Shown here one piece after another: positions 6,862 through 9,496 of a DNA stretch of 9,496 nucleotides. Below the pieces are notes generated by a model. That model did not search any database. It was not told where the DNA came from and saw only the letters and a program-made list of their open reading frames with translations. Each line of letters opens with the position of its first letter. The stretch's first letter is position 1. This DNA comes from Pyramidobacter sp. GTDB taxonomy: Bacteria > Synergistota > Synergistia > Synergistales > Dethiosulfovibrionaceae. The stretch covers positions 1-9,496 of the forward strand of contig JAEEUD010000050.1 in NCBI GenBank assembly GCA_016286835.1, written 5' to 3'. The position numbers were made by a program, and so were the translations under genes.

Positions 6862-6906
6862 AACGAAACGAGTCTCGCCATTCATTCCGGCGAGACTCGT
6901 TTCGTT
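6862..6906. terminator. Bidirectional terminator between convergent operons
   Basis: Bases 6862-6879 and 6889-6906 are perfect reverse complements over 18 positions with a nine-base loop. The structure lies between the ATPase stop (6840, plus) and the YqgF-like stop (6915, minus). The arms end in AACGAAACG/CGTTTCGTT, so each strand presents a T-rich side after the GC-rich stem. The T-runs are interrupted, but the stem is long enough to make a two-way terminator the most natural reading. Confidence 0.85.
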
Positions 6907-6914
6907 ATAATAAA

Positions 6915-7346
6915 CTATCCGTTTACAGCGCGTCTGAGGATGCAGTACGCGGCCAAATCGTCGATACAGCGGGGCGGCACGAGCAGCGACACGGGAAGAA
7001 GGCGGCGCAGGCCGCGGGGACGATGCATCTTCCAGTACACATCACGAGCCTCCAGCGTTGTGTTCGTCTCACGGGTCAATTCCACGTCCAGTTGCCATGC
7101 CAGGAGCGTCTCCAGATAGGCGGCATGCCCCGTCCCGTCACCGCAGAAAACTTTGCGGATGCGGAAACCGAGGGGGATCTCGCCCTCGATCCTCCACTGC
7201 GCAAGCTGTTCGGGAGATTCGACAAGCGCCTGTACAAATACTTCGAGAGAATCGGCGGGAACGATGCCGGAGGCACAGAAAACGCCGTTTTCTTCTGCAA
7301 GTGCCCAGCCAAACTTCTGTCGGCCGGGGTCTATACCCAGATACAT
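6915..7346 (-). CDS. Small RNase H-fold protein, YqgF/RuvC-like
   Basis: This 143-residue protein has the pattern of the YqgF (RuvX)/RuvC-type RNase H fold, a family that includes the pre-16S rRNA nuclease and Holliday-junction resolvases. The first strand is MYLGIDPGRQKFGWAL (1-16), with candidate catalytic D6. GDGTGH (69-74) resembles the YqgF DGT motif. TRETNTTLEAR (91-101) resembles the YqgF DERxTTxEA motif, with E93 as the second acidic residue. IDDLAAYCIL (128-137) supplies D129/D130 for the third. I chose ATG 7346 because it begins the first strand and has a GGGGGA site eight bases upstream; the same frame extends to 7514, but that extension lies inside the acyltransferase gene. One base separates it from the acyltransferase stop codon, so translation is probably coupled. 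The sequence departs from standard YqgF, so whether it matures rRNA or does something else is unknown. Confidence 0.75.
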   Translation of the reverse strand: MYLGIDPGRQKFGWALAEENGVFCASGIVPADSLEVFVQALVESPEQLAQWRIEGEIPLGFRIRKVFCGDGTGHAAYLETLLAWQLDVELTRETNTTLEARDVYWKMHRPRGLRRLLPVSLLVPPRCIDDLAAYCILRRAVNG

Positions 7347-7347
7347 T

Positions 7348-8226
7348 TTATCGATCCCCCGGTACTGTGCTCGCCCAGCGAGGATACAGCCAGATGAGCC
7401 ACTGTTCAGGATGTTCAAGGATCCACGAGCTGATACGGTCGTTGCAAATCCGCACCGCTGTCTCAATATTTTCGCCAAAGGGGGCGCCGCTTGGGTCGCG
7501 CAGAGGCGGCTCAAGGGTCAACGTATGCGTGAATCCATCGGGATTACGCACAATGTGAATGGGGACAACGGCAGAACCGAAACGCGCTGCAAGCTTCGCT
7601 ATGCCGACAGGAGTGCTGGCAGGCAGTCCTAAAAACGGGACAATCACGCCCTGATCTTTTGCGTCCTGGTCGAGAAGGATGCAGAGCACTTCACCGTTTT
7701 TCAGACAGCGGAGCGCGCCTTTCAGTCCCTGCCCTTTCTGCACGTTATGCGTCCCGCCGAGAGAACGTATTTTCATCAGCAGTTCCGTGATACGATGATC
7801 GCGCTGATTCGCAGCCACGACATTCAGCGGGAAATATCGCGACACGTAATTATTAGCGTACTCCCAGTTGTCTAAATGTCCTAGAAGCAGAATCACACCT
7901 TTGCCTGCATCCAAGGCGTTCTGAAGGATCTCTCGATTCTCTAACGATACGTACCTCTCAATATGAGGTGCGATTTTCCGCAGACGCAGAGTTTCTGCAA
8001 CCCCGCGCCCGATGTTGCGGTACGAACCGAGAACGATCTTCCGCGCGAGCGTGACACCTACGCCGAGACTTCGGACGCAGCGCTGTTCAGCCTTATCAAC
8101 TTTGTGTTTACTGAAAAGCCAGATCATGCGTCCGAGAAAATCACCGAGTCGAACGGCCGATTTATGCGGGAGCGCACAGAAAATTCTCGTCAGGACACAA
8201 ATCGTATACCAATAGAAATTTTGCAC
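7348..8226 (-). CDS. LpxL/HtrB-like lipid A (lysophospholipid) acyltransferase
   Basis: This inner-membrane-associated enzyme should transfer a fatty acyl chain onto lipid A or a related glycolipid. From the chosen GTG start the product is 292 residues, close to the family's roughly 300. Key features are a hydrophobic N-terminus (about 4-38), YRNIGRGVAETLRL (69-82), the catalytic H-x4-E motif HLDNWE (H117, E122), ILLDQDAKDQG (183-193) and the C-terminal HPEQWLIWLYPRW (272-284), which matches the family's HPEQW...RRW ending. The frame extends to an ATG at 8286 (312 residues), 17 bases after the U32 stop. That ATG has no ribosome site, and the added 20 residues are very basic. GTG 8226 has AGAGAGGGG eight bases upstream, preceded by a perfect extended -10, so I prefer it, with moderate confidence in the start. 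The enzyme implies a diderm cell, but the true acceptor is not visible in sequence. Confidence 0.88.
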   Translation of the reverse strand: MQNFYWYTICVLTRIFCALPHKSAVRLGDFLGRMIWLFSKHKVDKAEQRCVRSLGVGVTLARKIVLGSYRNIGRGVAETLRLRKIAPHIERYVSLENREILQNALDAGKGVILLLGHLDNWEYANNYVSRYFPLNVVAANQRDHRITELLMKIRSLGGTHNVQKGQGLKGALRCLKNGEVLCILLDQDAKDQGVIVPFLGLPASTPVGIAKLAARFGSAVVPIHIVRNPDGFTHTLTLEPPLRDPSGAPFGENIETAVRICNDRISSWILEHPEQWLIWLYPRWASTVPGDR

Positions 8227-8234
8227 TCTCGCCG

Positions 8235-8243
8235 CCCCTCTCT
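8235..8243 (-). promoter_or_regulatory. Ribosome binding site supporting GTG 8226
   Basis: Read on the minus strand this is AGAGAGGGG, eight bases before GTG at 8226-8224. The alternative ATG at 8286 has nothing comparable, only a pyrimidine- and GC-rich stretch. Confidence 0.55.
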
Positions 8244-8259
8244 TTCGATATTTGCGGTT

Positions 8260-8268
8260 ATTATACCA
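8260..8268 (-). promoter_or_regulatory. Extended -10 promoter for the acyltransferase gene
   Basis: Read on the minus strand this is TGGTATAAT, a perfect extended -10 (TGnTATAAT) that needs no -35; none is seen. The predicted start is near 8253, leaving a leader of about 27 bases to GTG 8226. It would let the acyltransferase and YqgF-like genes be expressed separately from the U32 gene. Confidence 0.5.
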
Positions 8269-8303
8269 CGCCGGCAGTTTTTTCATACGAGGCCGGAAAC
8301 AGG

Positions 8304-9496
8304 CTATTTCGTCACACCGCGATTGTAGTGCCCGTGCGTGTACAAGCCGGTTGGCATATCATAGACGCGGCTATCAAGTGCAGACCTGTACGCGCGTGTC
8401 AGTTTTTCTGTTTCTGCGGCATTCATTGTCCTAGCGTCGATCCGTACACGGGCGATACCGGCTTTCACAAAGCGTTGCAGCCTGTCGATCATACACAGCT
8501 CACGAGAATTGAGTACATGCATTCTGCAATGCTGGTCGCCTTTCAGAGGGAATCTCGCCCCAGTTCGATCGCTCAAAAACAGATCCTTTTGACAGGCAAA
8601 AACGCACGAGCCTTTGTCGATCTGGCCCAACCAGCTTCCGGGAGCACAGTATTCGGAGACCATCATTTCGATCGGGCCGTGGACAAGGCACTCCAGCGGC
8701 AGGATTTTCTTTCTCGCCAGACGTTCGATCTGGCTCATATTCAATTCAAGTGACACTACCGCGCCGCCAGCGCCGTTTTCTTTCCAGAACTCAAGACTCT
8801 GACTGTTAAAAACGTTCAGGCTTGCATCGGCCCATAACGGAACGGCCATCCCGTTTTCACGAGCCAGCTGCCAGACACTGAGATTATGCACATACAACGC
8901 GTCAGGTGCGAAAGAGTCAAACGTTTTAAAAAGCGCACTCAATTTGTTTTCGTCGCGTTCTTTGATGATTCGCGATGTGCTGAAGGCACACTTTTTCCCT
9001 TTTTTGTGCGCAATTTCGAGTGCACGGCCGTATTCGTCCCAAGTCCGGTCTTTGCTCGAAAAGCGATCGCCGCCGAAGATTAGCCAATCGGCGTCCCCTC
9101 GCAAAGCAGCTTCGGCTTTGTCAAGCGTATCTATCCAGACGGTCAGTTCCGGCTTTGCACGGGCAGAGGAATCGTTTTGCACTCTTTCAGACACAGAGAC
9201 CATGAGCAACGAAGCGTCTTCATCGACATGCGCGCGCCCTGCGGATACGAACGCACCCAACCGTGCTTCGTCAAGCGACCTGCACGCCTTACGCCGGACC
9301 TCGTTGATTTCGCTGGCCGGAACGATTATTCCTTCGTCGAGTTCTACTTCAAGACGACTCATACAATACGCCGTCGCTCCCAGACGCTCGACCTGACGTC
9401 GGACCGAAGCTTCATCAAGCGGGCGGTTCAGCGCTTTTTCAGCGTTCAATACTGTCTGGGCCCTGCCGATTCGTCCTTCATGATCGTGTAGAGTCA
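8304..9496 (-). CDS. U32 peptidase-family protein, long (RlhA/YdcP-like) form, C-terminal part (5' end off window)
   Basis: The frame enters from the right edge without a start and ends at TAG 8304, giving 396 visible residues. It matches the second half of long U32 proteins. The first visible part, LNRPLDEASVRRQVERLG onward (about residues 22-40), resembles the mid-protein DUF3656-type region. A TIM-barrel-like U32 domain then ends in VHGPIEMMVSEYC and a short tail, THGHYNRGV. Despite the peptidase label, characterised long members such as E. coli RlhA are linked to rRNA hydroxylation, so an RNA-modifying role is plausible. Four cysteines, C283, C297, C301 and C323 in visible numbering, form a set that could bind an iron-sulfur cluster as in UbiU/UbiV, though the spacing differs. 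A TTG at 9449 is only an internal codon, because homologous-looking sequence continues upstream. It is the first gene seen in the leftward run; 17 bases separate its stop from the acyltransferase's upstream ATG. Confidence 0.85.
   Translation of the reverse strand, partial: TLHDHEGRIGRAQTVLNAEKALNRPLDEASVRRQVERLGATAYCMSRLEVELDEGIIVPASEINEVRRKACRSLDEARLGAFVSAGRAHVDEDASLLMVSVSERVQNDSSARAKPELTVWIDTLDKAEAALRGDADWLIFGGDRFSSKDRTWDEYGRALEIAHKKGKKCAFSTSRIIKERDENKLSALFKTFDSFAPDALYVHNLSVWQLARENGMAVPLWADASLNVFNSQSLEFWKENGAGGAVVSLELNMSQIERLARKKILPLECLVHGPIEMMVSEYCAPGSWLGQIDKGSCVFACQKDLFLSDRTGARFPLKGDQHCRMHVLNSRELCMIDRLQRFVKAGIARVRIDARTMNAAETEKLTRAYRSALDSRVYDMPTGLYTHGHYNRGVTK

Noticed and set aside
7347..7514. 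N-terminal extension of the YqgF-like protein into the acyltransferase gene
   Set aside because: The extension overlaps the conserved HPEQW...PRW end of the acyltransferase, and the ATG at 7346 starts exactly at the first RNase H strand.
8304..9449. U32 gene treated as complete from TTG 9449
   Set aside because: The frame stays open to the right edge with family-like sequence, no ribosome site precedes the TTG, and long U32 proteins are far bigger.

Overview
The window looks like ordinary chromosomal DNA from a Gram-negative (diderm) anaerobe with moderately high GC. A lipid A-type acyltransferase implies an outer membrane. A small hexameric glutamate dehydrogenase suggests amino-acid fermentation, and most genes have clear Shine-Dalgarno sites. 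The combination would fit a Synergistota member such as Pyramidobacter or Jonquetella. That placement is inference from gene content and style, not from a marker gene.

Layout: (1) 1-1069, minus strand: N-terminal 356 codons of a RecQ DNA helicase, cut by the window edge. (2) 1070-1458: AT-rich divergent intergenic region with candidate promoters and palindromes. (3) 1459-2733, plus: glutamate dehydrogenase, then a cluster of inverted repeats that includes a terminator. (4) 2960-6840, plus: an ABC importer of the ferric-ion (FbpABC/AfuABC-like) class. It consists of a periplasmic binding protein, a fused double-domain permease and an ATPase with a TOBE-type tail. A perfect -10 promoter with inverted repeats precedes it, and a strong hairpin plus T-run sits between the binding protein and the permease. 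(5) 6862-6906: a perfect 18-bp stem between converging operons, probably a two-way terminator. (6) 6915-9496, minus: a three-gene run transcribed leftward, made of a U32 peptidase-family protein (5' end off-window), an LpxL/HtrB-like acyltransferase and a small YqgF/RuvC-fold protein.

Functional picture: the central block imports a solute that the sequence does not settle. The binding protein lacks the adjacent tyrosine pair of classical ferric-binding proteins, so iron should not be assumed. The left block is DNA repair plus nitrogen/carbon metabolism. The right block combines a probable RNA-modification-type U32 protein, an envelope acyltransferase and an RNase H-fold nuclease-like protein. 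No mobile element, CRISPR array, tRNA or rRNA was seen. Nothing here amounts to a clearly new system; the points worth follow-up are the transporter's substrate and control region, the divergent YqgF-like protein and the start/promoter question at the acyltransferase.
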